64,000 nt of DNA from Myxococcales bacterium (GCA_003598065.1 QZKR01000152.1:62001-126000); one strand, 5' to 3'; positions 1-10,242 are shown, counted from the first letter of the stretch. The notes: generated by a model not told the origin, from the letters alone. Made by a program: numbers and translations.

Positions 1-1
1 C

Positions 2-1777
2 GCCAAACTCCTCGAAGTCAACGGCCTGACGATCGATCAGGTGAGCGGCAAATTCTGTTACGACCTGGAACTGGTCCGCGGCGGCTGCCGCATCGACGTG
101 GAAAACTGTCCCTTCGACGAGGTGCGGCGCACGAAGACGAACCACAGCATGGTTCGGCAGTATTTCGACAGGCAAGGCAAGTCGCACTATGCGGCCGTCC
201 TCGCCGGGCCCGTCTTGGACAAGCAGGGCGACGTGATCGGCATCATCGAATCGACGCGCGACATCACCAACCGCATCCGGCTCGAAGCGCAATTAAAGGC
301 CACGGAGACGCGGCTGCGGCAGTTCATGGATCTCGCGCCGGTGGCCGCATCGGTCAAAAACCCCCAGGGACAATACATCGACGTCAATCAGGCGGCCTGC
401 CTCCTGCTTAGCCGGCAGAGGCACGAAATCCTCGGCAAGACCGATTTGGAAATCTGCGACCGCGAGGCGGCGGCGGTGTTCCGCGCCGGAGACCAGCGCG
501 TCCTGCAGACGGGCGAGCGCTATTACATGACCGAGAAGGTGAAGCTCGGCGGCAAGACGGTCTACCTCTCGACGATCAAGTTCCCCATTTTAAACGAAGA
601 GGGCGAAGCCGACGCCGTCTACACCCTCTCCACCGACGTCACGGAACTCAGGAAGGCGGAACGCGAACGCGACGACGTGCGCGATTACCTGGAAAATATC
701 GTCAACAATTCGCCGGTCATCATCCTCTCCTCCGATCCCGAAGGGCGCATCGTCTCCTTCAATCGCGGCGCGGAAGAGGCCTTGGGCTACAAATTCTTCG
801 AAGTGGTCGGCCGCTCGGCGCGCGAACTTTACCAGAGCCCCGAAGAGCGCGACATGCTGCTGCGCCGCGTCGCCAACGAAGGCGCGGTGCGCGACTACGA
901 GACGACGCTGGCGACGAAGAGCGGCGCGAAGCTGCCGGTGAGCATCACCCTTTCTCCGCTCAAGGACTCCGAGGGAAACGTCATCGGCACGGTGGGCATG
1001 GCCAAGGACATTTCGCGGCGCAAGGCGTTGATGTCCCAGGTGCTGCAGTCCGAGCGGCAGGCGGCGGTCGGGCGGTTGGCGTCCGGCGTGGCGCACGAAA
1101 TCAACAATCCTCTGGCCGTGATCTCGGAGATCGCCGGTTATCTGAACGATCTCGTCTCCGACGATCCGGAAATCAAGCAGGCGGCGACGCAGAAGGAGCT
1201 TGTCGATAGCCTGCCGAAAATCCTCCGCGAGGTGAAGCGCTGCCGCGGCATCACGGCCCGGCTGTTGTCCTTCGCGCGCAAGACCGAGGCGACCCAGGAC
1301 GTGGCCGACGTCAAATCGGCGATCGAGGAGATTCTGCCTTTCTGGGAAAAACAGGCGCGGCTGACGCAGGTGACGATCCACCGCGATTACGCCGAAACCC
1401 TGCCCCGCGTCCGGGTCGAGGAATTGCAGCTTCAGGAGATTTTCATCAACATCATCAACAACGCGCTTCAGGCCATCGGCGAGCAGCGGCACGGCGGCAA
1501 CATCTGGATTGCGGCTCGCCAGAACAGCGGCAAAGTGGTCGTGTCCATCAAGGACGACGGGCCGGGCATCCCCCAGGAGATCATGGACAAAATTTTCGAC
1601 CCGTTCGTGACGACCAAACCCATCGGCCAGGGCACGGGGCTCGGTCTCTCGATCTGCTACGGCATCGTGAAGCGTTACGACGGCGAGATCACGGTCCAGT
1701 CCAGACCCGGCGAAGGCGCGACCTTCAACGTCATCCTGCCGATCGCCGACGCCGCACGATCTTCCCTGGCCGGCTGA
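2..1777 (+). CDS. PAS-domain sensor histidine kinase (5' end outside window)
   Basis: The frame is open from the first bases of the window, so the true start lies upstream; the first in-window ATG is at 41. The visible part holds the end of one PAS/PAC unit, a second PAS starting about residue 95 (numbering from the ATG at 41) and a third at about 222. A HisKA dimerisation box follows with VAHEINNPL (His352 from that ATG), then an ATPase domain with the N box (INNALQAI), DDGPGIP and GQGTGLGLS. No membrane segment or receiver is seen in the visible part, so it is probably a cytoplasmic sensor whose partner regulator is elsewhere. It should autophosphorylate on His and pass phosphate to a response regulator. 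It converges on the next gene with a 47-bp gap. The signal sensed cannot be read from the sequence. The kinase call is secure. Confidence 0.93.
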   Translation, partial: AKLLEVNGLTIDQVSGKFCYDLELVRGGCRIDVENCPFDEVRRTKTNHSMVRQYFDRQGKSHYAAVLAGPVLDKQGDVIGIIESTRDITNRIRLEAQLKATETRLRQFMDLAPVAASVKNPQGQYIDVNQAACLLLSRQRHEILGKTDLEICDREAAAVFRAGDQRVLQTGERYYMTEKVKLGGKTVYLSTIKFPILNEEGEADAVYTLSTDVTELRKAERERDDVRDYLENIVNNSPVIILSSDPEGRIVSFNRGAEEALGYKFFEVVGRSARELYQSPEERDMLLRRVANEGAVRDYETTLATKSGAKLPVSITLSPLKDSEGNVIGTVGMAKDISRRKALMSQVLQSERQAAVGRLASGVAHEINNPLAVISEIAGYLNDLVSDDPEIKQAATQKELVDSLPKILREVKRCRGITARLLSFARKTEATQDVADVKSAIEEILPFWEKQARLTQVTIHRDYAETLPRVRVEELQLQEIFINIINNALQAIGEQRHGGNIWIAARQNSGKVVVSIKDDGPGIPQEIMDKIFDPFVTTKPIGQGTGLGLSICYGIVKRYDGEITVQSRPGEGATFNVILPIADAARSSLAG

Positions 1778-1824
1778 ATTTATTTTCCCGCTCCAAACTC
1801 AAGATTGCCAAACAGCCCGGCCGC

Positions 1825-4800
1825 TTACGGGCAGATGTCATTGTGCCGGCAGCCCAATGCCGCCTCGCACGTATCCCGCGTGCAGGGATCGCCGTCGTCG
1901 CAGTTCCGGCGCGTTTTCGCCGCGCAACTTCCGTCGATGCAAACGGATTCCGTCGTGCAGCCGTTCCCGTCGTCGCAGGAGGACCCGGTGAGCGGACGGT
2001 TTTCGCATGCGCCGCGGCCGTCGCAGGCGTCGTAGGTGCAGGGATTGTCGTCGTTGCAGTCCACGGCCGCGCTGACGCACAAACCGGCCTGACAGGCGTC
2101 GCCGATCGTGCAGGGATCGCCGTCGTTGCAGAGGACGCCATTCTGCTTCGGCGGGAATCGGCAGCCTAGAACCAGATCGCACGCGTCGTCCGTGCAGGGG
2201 TTCATGTCGCGGCACAGCACCTTCGTCCCGCCGATGCAGAAACCGGCGCGACAATAGTCGCCGCTCGTGCAGGCGCTGCCGTCGTTGCAGGCCGCGTTGT
2301 CGTTCGCCGTATGCAAACAGCCTTGCACGGCATGGCAGGAGTCGCCGGTGCAGACGTTGCCGTCGTCGCAATTCAGCGTCTGTCCCGCCCGGCAGACGCC
2401 GTTGTCGCAGGTCTCGCGGCCGTTGCAGGCGTCGTCATCTCCGCAGTCGGCGTCCGTGCGGCAGCCGGCGGCGACGCAGCCGTCCTCCGGGTCGCAAACC
2501 TTGCCTGCGCCGCAAAGGTTGTTCTGCGGCGTGTGCGCGCACGCGCCGTCGGCGCACTCGTCCAGCGTGCAGGCGACGCCGTCGTCGCATTCGGCGGCTT
2601 CCATGCACAAACATGCCCCGTTGACGCACTCGCTCGTCACCTGCCCCGAAGGCGGGCTGCACGACGTTCCATCGGCGAGAGGCTCGTGCTGGCAACCGCC
2701 GCTCGCCTCGCAGGCGTCGGCCGTACAAGGATTCGTGTCGTCGCAATCGATTTCCGCTCCCTCGCAGGAGCGCGAGAAACATTGATCGCCCGCCGTGCAG
2801 TCGTTGCCGTCGTCGCAAGCGCCGCCGTCGTTGGGCGAGCTGCCGCAGCCGCCCACGGCGTCGCAGGCGTCGTTCGTGCAGGCGTTGTAATCGTTGCAAC
2901 CCCTGTAGATCCGGCCGACGCAGGCCCCGGCGACGCAGGAGGAAAAGAGCGTACACTCGAGGTTCGACTGACATTCGCCGTTGATCTGCACGTTGTAGCA
3001 TCCGAAACGCGGGTCGCAGGCGGCGGCGAGGCAAGAGGTCGGATCTCCGCATTGCCGTGAGTTTCCCGGCCAACAGACGCCTTCCCGGCAGGCGTCGCCG
3101 ACGGTGCAGAGGTTGCCGTCTTCGCAGGCCGCGCCGTCGTTTTTCGTATAGGTGCAGCCCAACGCCCGATCGCAGTGTTCCTCCGTGCAGGAATTGCCGT
3201 CGTGGCAAACGACGTCCGTCGGGGAATTCACGCAGATCCTGTCGTTTTCGTCGCAGCGATCGAGGGTGCAATCGACGCCGTCGTCGCAAACCACGGGGAT
3301 TCCTTCGCGACAGCCGAACGAGGGATGACAGACCTCTTCGCCGTTGCAGTACTGCCCGTCGTCGCAGGCTGCATTGCCGGCGAAGTGGCGGCAGCGGCCG
3401 ACGGAGAAATCGCAGATGTCCGCCGTGCAGGCGACGCCGTCGTCGCAGTCGGCGGCGTCGGCGCAGGTCTCGCCGCAGCGGCCGAACATGCAGGTTTCGC
3501 CCTCGTCGCAGCTTGCGCCGTCGGCCAGCGGCGGATTGACGCAGCCGATGGCGGGATCGCAGGAATCCGGCCCCGTACAATCGTTGCCGTCGTCGCAGGC
3601 AAGGGAGCCGCTCGATTGGCAAACGCCATTTTGGCACGCGTCGCCCGTCGTGCAGCGATCGCCGTCGTCGCACGCCTTTCCATTGTCCGGCAGATGCTGG
3701 CAGCCGGTCGCAAGATTGCAACTGTCGCTGGTGCAGAGGTTGCCGTCGTCGCAGGCGCCGTTCACGGCGGCGTGATCGCAGCGATCCTGCTGCTCGTTGC
3801 AGGAGTCGGTCGTGCAATCGACGCCGTCGGAGCAGTCGCGCGGGCCTGCCCGCACGCAGCCGAGGTCCGGCATGCAGCGCTCCTCGCCGGTGCAGAACAG
3901 CCCGTCGGAGCAGACGACATGGTTCACCTGGTGCTCGCAGAGACCGCTGACGACGTTGCAGGTATCGGTGGTGCAGGGCGCGCCGTCGTCGCAGTTCGAC
4001 GCGGAAATGCACGTACGCACGCACAGTCCGCCGTGGCATTCGCCATTGAGATTGGCGCCGCCGACGTTGCATTGCGCGCCTTCCGGCTTCGCCGCATGGG
4101 CGCAGCCGTCTACCGGATCGCACGTATCCGTCGTGCAGGGATCGCGGTCGTCGCAATCGCGCGCCCGGCCGCTGGCGCATTGCCCGTTGCCGCAATGGTC
4201 GGCCACGGTGCAGGCGTTGCCGTCCTCGCATTCGCCTTCGATGGGCTGTTCGATGCAACCGGCGTCGCTCAGGCAAACCGCCTTCATGCACGGGTTGTCT
4301 GTCGTGCATTCGGCCTTGATATTCCGCGCATAGCATCCGGAGAGCGGATCGCAGCCGTCTTCCGTGCAGGCGTCGGCGTCGTTGCAGACGCGGGCCGCGC
4401 CGGAGCACGCGCCCTGATCGCAACGGTCGTTCGTGGTGCAGGCGTTGCCGTCGTCGCACGGGGCCGTGTTGGGTTCGTGCTCGCAGCCGCTCGCGAAGCA
4501 GAAATCGTCCGTGCAGCGGTCGCCGTCGTCGCAGACCGCCGGATCGACCGCGAAACGGCAGCCGTGCAGCGGCTCGTCGCAGAAATCGCGCGTGCAGGAG
4601 AGGCCGTCGGAGCATTGGATCGGCTGGCCGGGCTGGCAGCCCTGCTCTGCGTCGCAATGCTCGACGCCGTTGCAGAATCGCCCGTCGTCGCAATAGGCGT
4701 TCGAGACTTCGCTCTGGCATTGGTGCGTGGCCGGGTCGCACCAATCCACCGTGCAGGCGACCTCGTCGTCGCATTCGGCGTCGGAAAGGCAACCCTCCGC

Positions 4801-7800
4801 GCACTGGCCGCCCCGGCAGAGGCGGCCGATCCCGCCCGAACCGCACGGCGTGCCGTCGGCCAGGGGCTGACTCGCGCATCCTTGCGCGGGCAGGCAAAAT
4901 TCGACCGTACAGAAATTGTCGTCGTCGCAATCGATCGGCTGGCCCTGGCAGATCTTGGAGAGGCACTCATCGCCGGTCGTGCAGGGATCGCCGTCGTCGC
5001 AAGCGCCGGCGAGCGGCGCAAAGACGCAGCCGGAGGCTGTGCACATGCCCGTCGCGCACGGATTGCCGTCGTCGCAGAGCGCGTCGTCGCGCGTGTGAAT
5101 GCACATCTGTTCGTTGTTGTCGCAGCTATCCACCGTGCAGACGCTGCCGTCGTCGCAGTTGACCGGCTGGTTTTCCTGGCAGCCGAGCGTCGGGTGGCAG
5201 ACGGACTGCCCGTTGCACCAGTACGGGTCGTCGCACAGTCCGTCGTTGGCGAAGTGGACGCAGAAGCCGGTCTCCTGATTGCAAGCATCCTCCGTGCAGG
5301 CTACTTCATCGTCGCAGTCGCCGTTTTCGGCGCAACGCGCGACGCACAAGCCGTCGTGGCATTCCTTGTTCCCCAACGCCGTCTGACCGCAGACGGTCCC
5401 TTCATCGGCGACTTCGGCGTAAACGCAGCCTCCCGCCTCGCAGCTGTCGTCGAGCGTGCAGGGATTCCGGTCGTCGCACAGCGAATCGTCAGGATCGTTG
5501 ACGCAGGCCCGGCCTTCCTCGTCGCACCAGTCGATCGTGCAGGCGACGCCGTCGTCGCAATCGGGAGGCTCGCCCGCGGCGCAGCCTTGTCCGTCGCACG
5601 TTTCCGCGCCGTTGCAAAATTCGCCGTCGTCGCAGAGGCGCTCGACGCCGGCGCAGAGGCCTTCGTCGCACGCGTCGTAGTTGGTGCAGGGATCGCCGTC
5701 GTCGCAGTCGGCGGCGTTGGGGAGATTTGCGCAGCCTTCTCCCTGTAGACACCGATCGTCCGTGCAGGGATTGCCGTCCGCGCAGGTGTTTCTCGCGCTG
5801 CCGGGAAGGCAGAAGCCCGCCGCACAGTAATCGTTGATCGTGCAGGGGTTCAAATCATCGCAACTCCCCGGCTTCGGCAGATGCAGACATCCCTGCCCCG
5901 GCCGGCAGACATCGACCGTACAGGCATTGTAGTCGTTGCACGCCTGATTGTCCGTTTCGTAGACGCAGGCGTCCGTTTCCTCATCGCAGCGACCCGTCGT
6001 GCAGAATTGCCCATCCTCGCAATCGACGACCTCGCCCGGGATGCAGCCGAAACGCAGCGAGCAGAGTTCCACGCCATCGCAGAACAAGCCGTCGTCGCAC
6101 TGTTCGTCCAACGGATCGTGGCGGCAGTAACCGATGGTTTGATCGCAGTAATCGTAGGTGCACTCGACGCCGTCCTGGCATTCCAGGTCTCCGGCGCAAG
6201 GAATCGCGCATTGTCCGTCGATGCACGCTTCCGAATCCAGACCGATGAGCAGGCAATCGCTGAAATCGGGCAGGGCCACGTTCACGCAGCCTTGACCCGG
6301 CTGGCAGGCATCGGTCGTACAGGGGTTCCCATCGTCGCAGCGCTCGTCATCAGGTTCGAAAACACAGGCTTTCGCCGTCTCGTCGCAACCATCGAGCGTG
6401 CAGGCGAAAGCGTCATGACAGATGCGCGGGCCGATCGTCACCAGCCCCTGCTCGGGATCGCAAACTTCGTCGCCGTTGCAGAAGACGCCGTCGCTAACCG
6501 TTCCCTGCCGACCCCCGCAGAGGCCCGCCCCGCAGACGTCATCGATGGTGCAGGGGTTGCCGTCGTCGCAGGCGGTCTGCGTCGGCGCGAAAATGCAGCC
6601 GCCCGCCGGACCGCAGGTATCCATCGTGCAGGGATTGAGGTCGTCGCAGACGATCGCCGCCGTACCGATGCATTCGCCGTTTTCACAACGGTCGGACGTC
6701 GTACAGGCGTTGCCGTCGCTGCAGCCGAAACCGCCCGGCTCGTGGCGGCAGCCCGTCTGCGGCAGACAGGAATCGATGGTGCAGGCGTTGCCGTCGTCGC
6801 AGCCGACGGCCGGCCCGCGGCAGACGCCGAACGAGCAGACGTCGTTTTCCGTGCAGCGATCGAGATCGTTGCAGGAAAGCGAATTGAATTCATGGCGGCA
6901 GTTCGCGTCGTCGAGGCAGGTGTCGGTGGTGCAGGGATTGCCGTCCTCGCAGCGCCGGCGGTCGTTTTCCACCTGACAGCCGACGCCCGGCCGGCACAGT
7001 GAAATCTCGCACTCGCCCGCTTCGTCGCACGCCTGGGAACGCTCGAAACGGCCTTCCTCCCCGGCGCAGGCCGCCGCCGCTCCGTTCAGGCAGGCTTGCG
7101 TCCCGTCCATGCATTCCATAAAAACGCAGACGCCGCGCGCGCAGCGTTGACCGGCTCCGCAAGCCACGGGCGTTTCCGTTTCCCAGCCCGAACCGTCGGC
7201 TTTGCAGACATGGAAGGCGGCTTCGCCGGCGCAGGCGAATTCGCCGGGAAGGCAAACGTCAACGCAACTTTTTCCGTCCTCCTGCTGACCCGCCGGGCAG
7301 GCTTCGACGGCGCGGCCGGTGAGCGCGATCCTCCGTCCGCTCTCCGGCTGTTGCAGATCGTCGCTCGTCAGCACCAGCCAACCCAAGGCTTGCGCGTCGG
7401 CGCGGGGGGTGAAACCGACCTCGAACACAAAGCCATCGTTGGGTGCGATGGCGGCGGGCAATTCCAGATCTTCCGGTAAACGCAAATCGAAAGCGACATC
7501 GGAAGAATCGGCGAGCGCGATGCTTTCGACGGCGAGCGTCGCCGAACCGACGTTGGTGAGCGTCAGTTCATGATAATCCGAACGGCCGAGTTCGACCGCG
7601 CCGAACTCGACGCGCACGGGATCGATGTGGGCGATGCCGGCATTGACGTCGCCGACCACGTCGGCCCGCGCCTCCAGGCCCGCATCCGTCGCTTCGTCGC
7701 GGGCGACGGCGCGCAGCAGGCCGGCGATAGGTCCCGGCGCGTCGCCCGAACAGGCGACGGCGCAGTCTTTCTCCGAGCCCGGCTCGAGGGTAAAGGGCGT

Positions 7801-8253
7801 TTCGCAGCCGTCGGCGACGGCGAGGTTGGGGCTGGAATTCCGGCCGAATTCGATGGAGGTCAAGGTGAGGTCGGCCGCGTCCGGTTCGCCGCCGTTTTTG
7901 AGCGTGAAGGGCACGGTCGTTTCCGCGCCGGCGGCGAGATCGCCGCAATCGAGGCGCGCCGGACTCAATTCGAGATTGCCGGATTCCGGCAGGTCTTCGT
8001 CCTCATCCCCGTCGGGCTCGTCGCCGTCTTCGTCGATGACGTCTCTCTCCGATTCTTCCTCTCGTTCGCGGTCGCCGTCCAACCGGTCGCGGTCCGTATC
8101 TTCGTCGAGGTCTCCATCCGCTTTGTCGCCATCCGTCTGGTCCGGGCGGTCGCCGTCGGAGGATTCGTCGCCGCCTCCGCCGCCGCACCCGGCGATCAGA
8201 ATCGAGCCCGCCAGCAACGTGAACATCACCAGCCACGGGAAACGCCGCCGCAT
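1825..8253 (-). CDS. Giant Cys-rich repeat lipoprotein (about 58 CDDGNxCTxDxC modules)
   Basis: 2142 aa. The N-terminus is a lipoprotein signal with lipobox I-A-G-C (Cys23), then a Gly run and an Asp-Gly-Asp-rich linker (about residues 28-90). Two immunoglobulin-like choice-of-anchor-D/HYDIN-type domains follow (about 93-313; each begins P.rl.FG.v.lG). The rest (about 315-2142) is a tandem array of roughly 58 short modules of the pattern C-D-D-G-N-x-C-T-x-D-x-C, each with about four Cys. Such arrays are known from surface proteins of myxobacteria and relatives; Asp/Asn-rich loops with paired Cys suggest disulfide-stabilised, possibly Ca-binding rods, which is inference. The start is chosen by the signal peptide and a strong GGAGG site ten bases upstream. 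Downstream is the convergent kinase gene. No enzymatic domain is visible. Probably an outer-surface stalk or adhesin-like structure; function unknown. Confidence 0.9.
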   Translation of the reverse strand: MRRRFPWLVMFTLLAGSILIAGCGGGGGDESSDGDRPDQTDGDKADGDLDEDTDRDRLDGDREREEESERDVIDEDGDEPDGDEDEDLPESGNLELSPARLDCGDLAAGAETTVPFTLKNGGEPDAADLTLTSIEFGRNSSPNLAVADGCETPFTLEPGSEKDCAVACSGDAPGPIAGLLRAVARDEATDAGLEARADVVGDVNAGIAHIDPVRVEFGAVELGRSDYHELTLTNVGSATLAVESIALADSSDVAFDLRLPEDLELPAAIAPNDGFVFEVGFTPRADAQALGWLVLTSDDLQQPESGRRIALTGRAVEACPAGQQEDGKSCVDVCLPGEFACAGEAAFHVCKADGSGWETETPVACGAGQRCARGVCVFMECMDGTQACLNGAAAACAGEEGRFERSQACDEAGECEISLCRPGVGCQVENDRRRCEDGNPCTTDTCLDDANCRHEFNSLSCNDLDRCTENDVCSFGVCRGPAVGCDDGNACTIDSCLPQTGCRHEPGGFGCSDGNACTTSDRCENGECIGTAAIVCDDLNPCTMDTCGPAGGCIFAPTQTACDDGNPCTIDDVCGAGLCGGRQGTVSDGVFCNGDEVCDPEQGLVTIGPRICHDAFACTLDGCDETAKACVFEPDDERCDDGNPCTTDACQPGQGCVNVALPDFSDCLLIGLDSEACIDGQCAIPCAGDLECQDGVECTYDYCDQTIGYCRHDPLDEQCDDGLFCDGVELCSLRFGCIPGEVVDCEDGQFCTTGRCDEETDACVYETDNQACNDYNACTVDVCRPGQGCLHLPKPGSCDDLNPCTINDYCAAGFCLPGSARNTCADGNPCTDDRCLQGEGCANLPNAADCDDGDPCTNYDACDEGLCAGVERLCDDGEFCNGAETCDGQGCAAGEPPDCDDGVACTIDWCDEEGRACVNDPDDSLCDDRNPCTLDDSCEAGGCVYAEVADEGTVCGQTALGNKECHDGLCVARCAENGDCDDEVACTEDACNQETGFCVHFANDGLCDDPYWCNGQSVCHPTLGCQENQPVNCDDGSVCTVDSCDNNEQMCIHTRDDALCDDGNPCATGMCTASGCVFAPLAGACDDGDPCTTGDECLSKICQGQPIDCDDDNFCTVEFCLPAQGCASQPLADGTPCGSGGIGRLCRGGQCAEGCLSDAECDDEVACTVDWCDPATHQCQSEVSNAYCDDGRFCNGVEHCDAEQGCQPGQPIQCSDGLSCTRDFCDEPLHGCRFAVDPAVCDDGDRCTDDFCFASGCEHEPNTAPCDDGNACTTNDRCDQGACSGAARVCNDADACTEDGCDPLSGCYARNIKAECTTDNPCMKAVCLSDAGCIEQPIEGECEDGNACTVADHCGNGQCASGRARDCDDRDPCTTDTCDPVDGCAHAAKPEGAQCNVGGANLNGECHGGLCVRTCISASNCDDGAPCTTDTCNVVSGLCEHQVNHVVCSDGLFCTGEERCMPDLGCVRAGPRDCSDGVDCTTDSCNEQQDRCDHAAVNGACDDGNLCTSDSCNLATGCQHLPDNGKACDDGDRCTTGDACQNGVCQSSGSLACDDGNDCTGPDSCDPAIGCVNPPLADGASCDEGETCMFGRCGETCADAADCDDGVACTADICDFSVGRCRHFAGNAACDDGQYCNGEEVCHPSFGCREGIPVVCDDGVDCTLDRCDENDRICVNSPTDVVCHDGNSCTEEHCDRALGCTYTKNDGAACEDGNLCTVGDACREGVCWPGNSRQCGDPTSCLAAACDPRFGCYNVQINGECQSNLECTLFSSCVAGACVGRIYRGCNDYNACTNDACDAVGGCGSSPNDGGACDDGNDCTAGDQCFSRSCEGAEIDCDDTNPCTADACEASGGCQHEPLADGTSCSPPSGQVTSECVNGACLCMEAAECDDGVACTLDECADGACAHTPQNNLCGAGKVCDPEDGCVAAGCRTDADCGDDDACNGRETCDNGVCRAGQTLNCDDGNVCTGDSCHAVQGCLHTANDNAACNDGSACTSGDYCRAGFCIGGTKVLCRDMNPCTDDACDLVLGCRFPPKQNGVLCNDGDPCTIGDACQAGLCVSAAVDCNDDNPCTYDACDGRGACENRPLTGSSCDDGNGCTTESVCIDGSCAAKTRRNCDDGDPCTRDTCEAALGCRHNDICP
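1830..7090 (-). repeat. Coding tandem-repeat array of Cys modules with a higher-order cassette
   Basis: Within the giant lipoprotein, short modules of about 30-45 residues recur some 58 times by eye. They fall into a longer cassette that opens with a C-x5-C-D-D-G/E-V-A-C-T-x-D-x-C unit, passes through C-D-D-G-x-F-C-N-G-x-E-x-C and C-D-D-G-D-P-C-T units, and ends near P-L-A-D-G-x-x-C. Openers of this kind lie near 6190, 5320, 4780, 4010, 3465 and 2600, about 540-870 bp apart. Boundaries are approximate. Confidence 0.8.
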
Positions 8254-8368
8254 CGTTACCTCCTGTCCGTCATTCGTCCGGCCAATCCAGCGACGCGCGG
8301 TCGAAAGGCGAAACTTGCAGAGAAAAACCCTGGCCCTGTCGTCGCGAATTCCTTACCTTCAATGTCCT

Positions 8369-8398
8369 ATTATAAGGTCGGCCGCCGGATGGTGGCAA
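8369..8398 (-). promoter_or_regulatory. σ70-type promoter of the giant lipoprotein gene
   Basis: On the minus strand TTGCCA (8393-8398) and TATAAT (8369-8374) are separated by 18 bases. The predicted transcript would start near 8362 and carry a leader of about 110 nt ending in a strong GGAGG ribosome site. It lies just after the glmS stop, so the lipoprotein gene is probably transcribed independently. Confidence 0.6.
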
Positions 8399-8412
8399 CG
8401 CCAAAACGGCGG

Positions 8413-10242
8413 CTATTCCACAGTCACCGACTTGGCCAGATTGCGCGGCTGATCGATGTCGGTGCCTTTGTAATCGGCCACGTAATACGCCAGAAGCTGC
8501 AACGGCACGACCGTCACCAGCGGCTCCAGATCCTCGGGCACGGGCGGCACGGGAATGGCGATTTCGGCATGGTTGGCCGCCTCTTCGTCGCCTTCGGTGA
8601 CCAGAGCGATCACCGTGCAGCGGCGCGCCTTGGCCTCCTGAATATTGGAGAGAATCTTGTCGTAAACGTGATTGCGCGTCGCTATGGCGACCACGGGCAT
8701 GTTTTCGTCGATCAGCGCGATCGGCCCGTGCTTCATCTCGCCGGCCGGATAGCCCTCGGCGTGGATGTAGGAAATCTCTTTCATCTTCAGCGCGCCTTCC
8801 AAGGCGATCGGATAATTCAGCCAGCGGCCGATGAAGAGAAAATCGGCGACCTTATGGAAACGTTCGGCCATGCGGCGAATGCGATTTCGCTGCCGCAGCG
8901 CCTGGCCGATCGCCGTGGGCAGCTTCACCAGTTCGGCGAGTTTCCGCTTGGCCTCGGCCTCGGAAAGCCGGCCCGTGCCTCGCCCGCCGTAAATGGAGAG
9001 CAGATAGAGGACGGCCAGTTGGGTGACGAACGCCTTGGTGGAGGCGACGCCGATCTCGGGTCCGGCGTGGGTATAGACCGTATGGTGCGCGAGCCGGGGC
9101 AGGGAAGACTCCACGACGTTGCAGATGGCGAGGATGCGCGCCCCGTGCCGCTTGGCGTCGGCGGCCGCGGCCAGCGTGTCGGCGGTCTCGCCGCTCTGAC
9201 TGATCGCCACGACGAGCGAGGAGGCGTCGATCACGGGGTTGCGGTAGCGATACTCGCTCGCCAGGTCCACTTCCACCGGCAGGCGCGTCGTCGCCTCGAT
9301 CCAGAACTTGCCCACGAGCGCCGCGTGCCAGCTGGTGCCGCAGGCGACGATCACGACGCGCGAGATGGATTTCCAATACTCGGCCTCATCGGACAGGCCG
9401 TCGAGAATCACGCGGCCCTGCTCCAGGGAGATCCGGCCGCGCAGGGTGTCGGTGACGGCGCGCGGCTGCTCGTGGATCTCCTTGAGCATGAAATGCTTGT
9501 AGCCGCCTTTCTCGGCCATCGTCGGCGACCAGTCGATATTCCGGATCGGCCGTTCCACATGGGCCCCGTCGAGGTTCGTCAGCCGCACGTCCGTTTTCGT
9601 GAGTTCCGCCACGTCGCCGTCTTCGAGGAACATGAAGCGGCGGGTATGGTGCAGAACGGCGGGGATGTCGGAGGCGACGAAATTTTCGCCTTCGCCCAGA
9701 CCCACCACGAGCGGCGAAGCCATCCGCGCCGCGACGATGCGGTCGGGTTCCGTCTCGGAGAGCACGGCGATCGCCCAGCTTCCGACGACGCGTTTGAGCG
9801 CCCGGCGTACCGCTTCGGCGAGCGTGGCGCCGCGCTCGATCTCCTGATGGATGAGGTGGCTGATGATCTCCGTATCCGTCTCCGACGCGAAGAGGCGCCC
9901 TTGCGCCTCCAGTTCGGCCCGCAGGGCGAGGTGGTTTTCGATGATGCCGTTGTGAACGACGACCACCGGCCCGGCTTTGTGCGGGTGGGCATTCTGCTCG
10001 GAGGGCCGGCCATGCGTGGCCCAACGGGTGTGGCCGATGCCCGGATCGCCGTCGATCGGATTTTGAACCAGGGCGCGGACGAGGTTTGAGAGCTTGCCTT
10101 CGGCGCGGACGATGGCGATCTGCGCGCCGTCCCACACGGCCACGCCGGCCGAATCGTAACCGCGATATTCGAGCCGCTGCAAACCGCCCAGAAGGATTTC
10201 GGAGCAGGGTCTGTCGCCGATGAAACCGATGATGCCGCACAT
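8413..10242 (-). CDS. glmS: Glutamine-fructose-6-phosphate aminotransferase (isomerising)
   Basis: 609 aa, the usual length. It converts fructose-6-P and glutamine to glucosamine-6-P, the first committed step to UDP-GlcNAc for peptidoglycan and LPS. The N-terminal class-II glutaminase begins M-C-G-I-I-G, so Cys (residue 2 before Met removal) is the nucleophile; the R-G-Y-D-S-A-G motif follows. Two SIS sugar-isomerase domains occupy the C-terminal half (SQSGETADT; GPEIGVASTKAF; EGYPAGEMKHGPIAL). The C-terminus LAKSVTVE is the family signature that closes the active site. It lies 25 bp after glmU on the same strand, so the two are almost certainly co-transcribed. That gap leaves no room for a glmS ribozyme. 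Confidence 0.98.
   Translation of the reverse strand: MCGIIGFIGDRPCSEILLGGLQRLEYRGYDSAGVAVWDGAQIAIVRAEGKLSNLVRALVQNPIDGDPGIGHTRWATHGRPSEQNAHPHKAGPVVVVHNGIIENHLALRAELEAQGRLFASETDTEIISHLIHQEIERGATLAEAVRRALKRVVGSWAIAVLSETEPDRIVAARMASPLVVGLGEGENFVASDIPAVLHHTRRFMFLEDGDVAELTKTDVRLTNLDGAHVERPIRNIDWSPTMAEKGGYKHFMLKEIHEQPRAVTDTLRGRISLEQGRVILDGLSDEAEYWKSISRVVIVACGTSWHAALVGKFWIEATTRLPVEVDLASEYRYRNPVIDASSLVVAISQSGETADTLAAAADAKRHGARILAICNVVESSLPRLAHHTVYTHAGPEIGVASTKAFVTQLAVLYLLSIYGGRGTGRLSEAEAKRKLAELVKLPTAIGQALRQRNRIRRMAERFHKVADFLFIGRWLNYPIALEGALKMKEISYIHAEGYPAGEMKHGPIALIDENMPVVAIATRNHVYDKILSNIQEAKARRCTVIALVTEGDEEAANHAEIAIPVPPVPEDLEPLVTVVPLQLLAYYVADYKGTDIDQPRNLAKSVTVE

Noticed and set aside
2311-5748. Long antisense frames opposite the Cys-repeat lipoprotein
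   Set aside because: They repeat the module periodicity in an Ala/Val/Arg-rich out-of-frame translation; this is a shadow of the repeats.
1830-7090. Regularly spaced repeats resembling a CRISPR array
   Set aside because: Repeats are in-frame, degenerate and protein-coding with no constant repeat/spacer structure and no cas genes.
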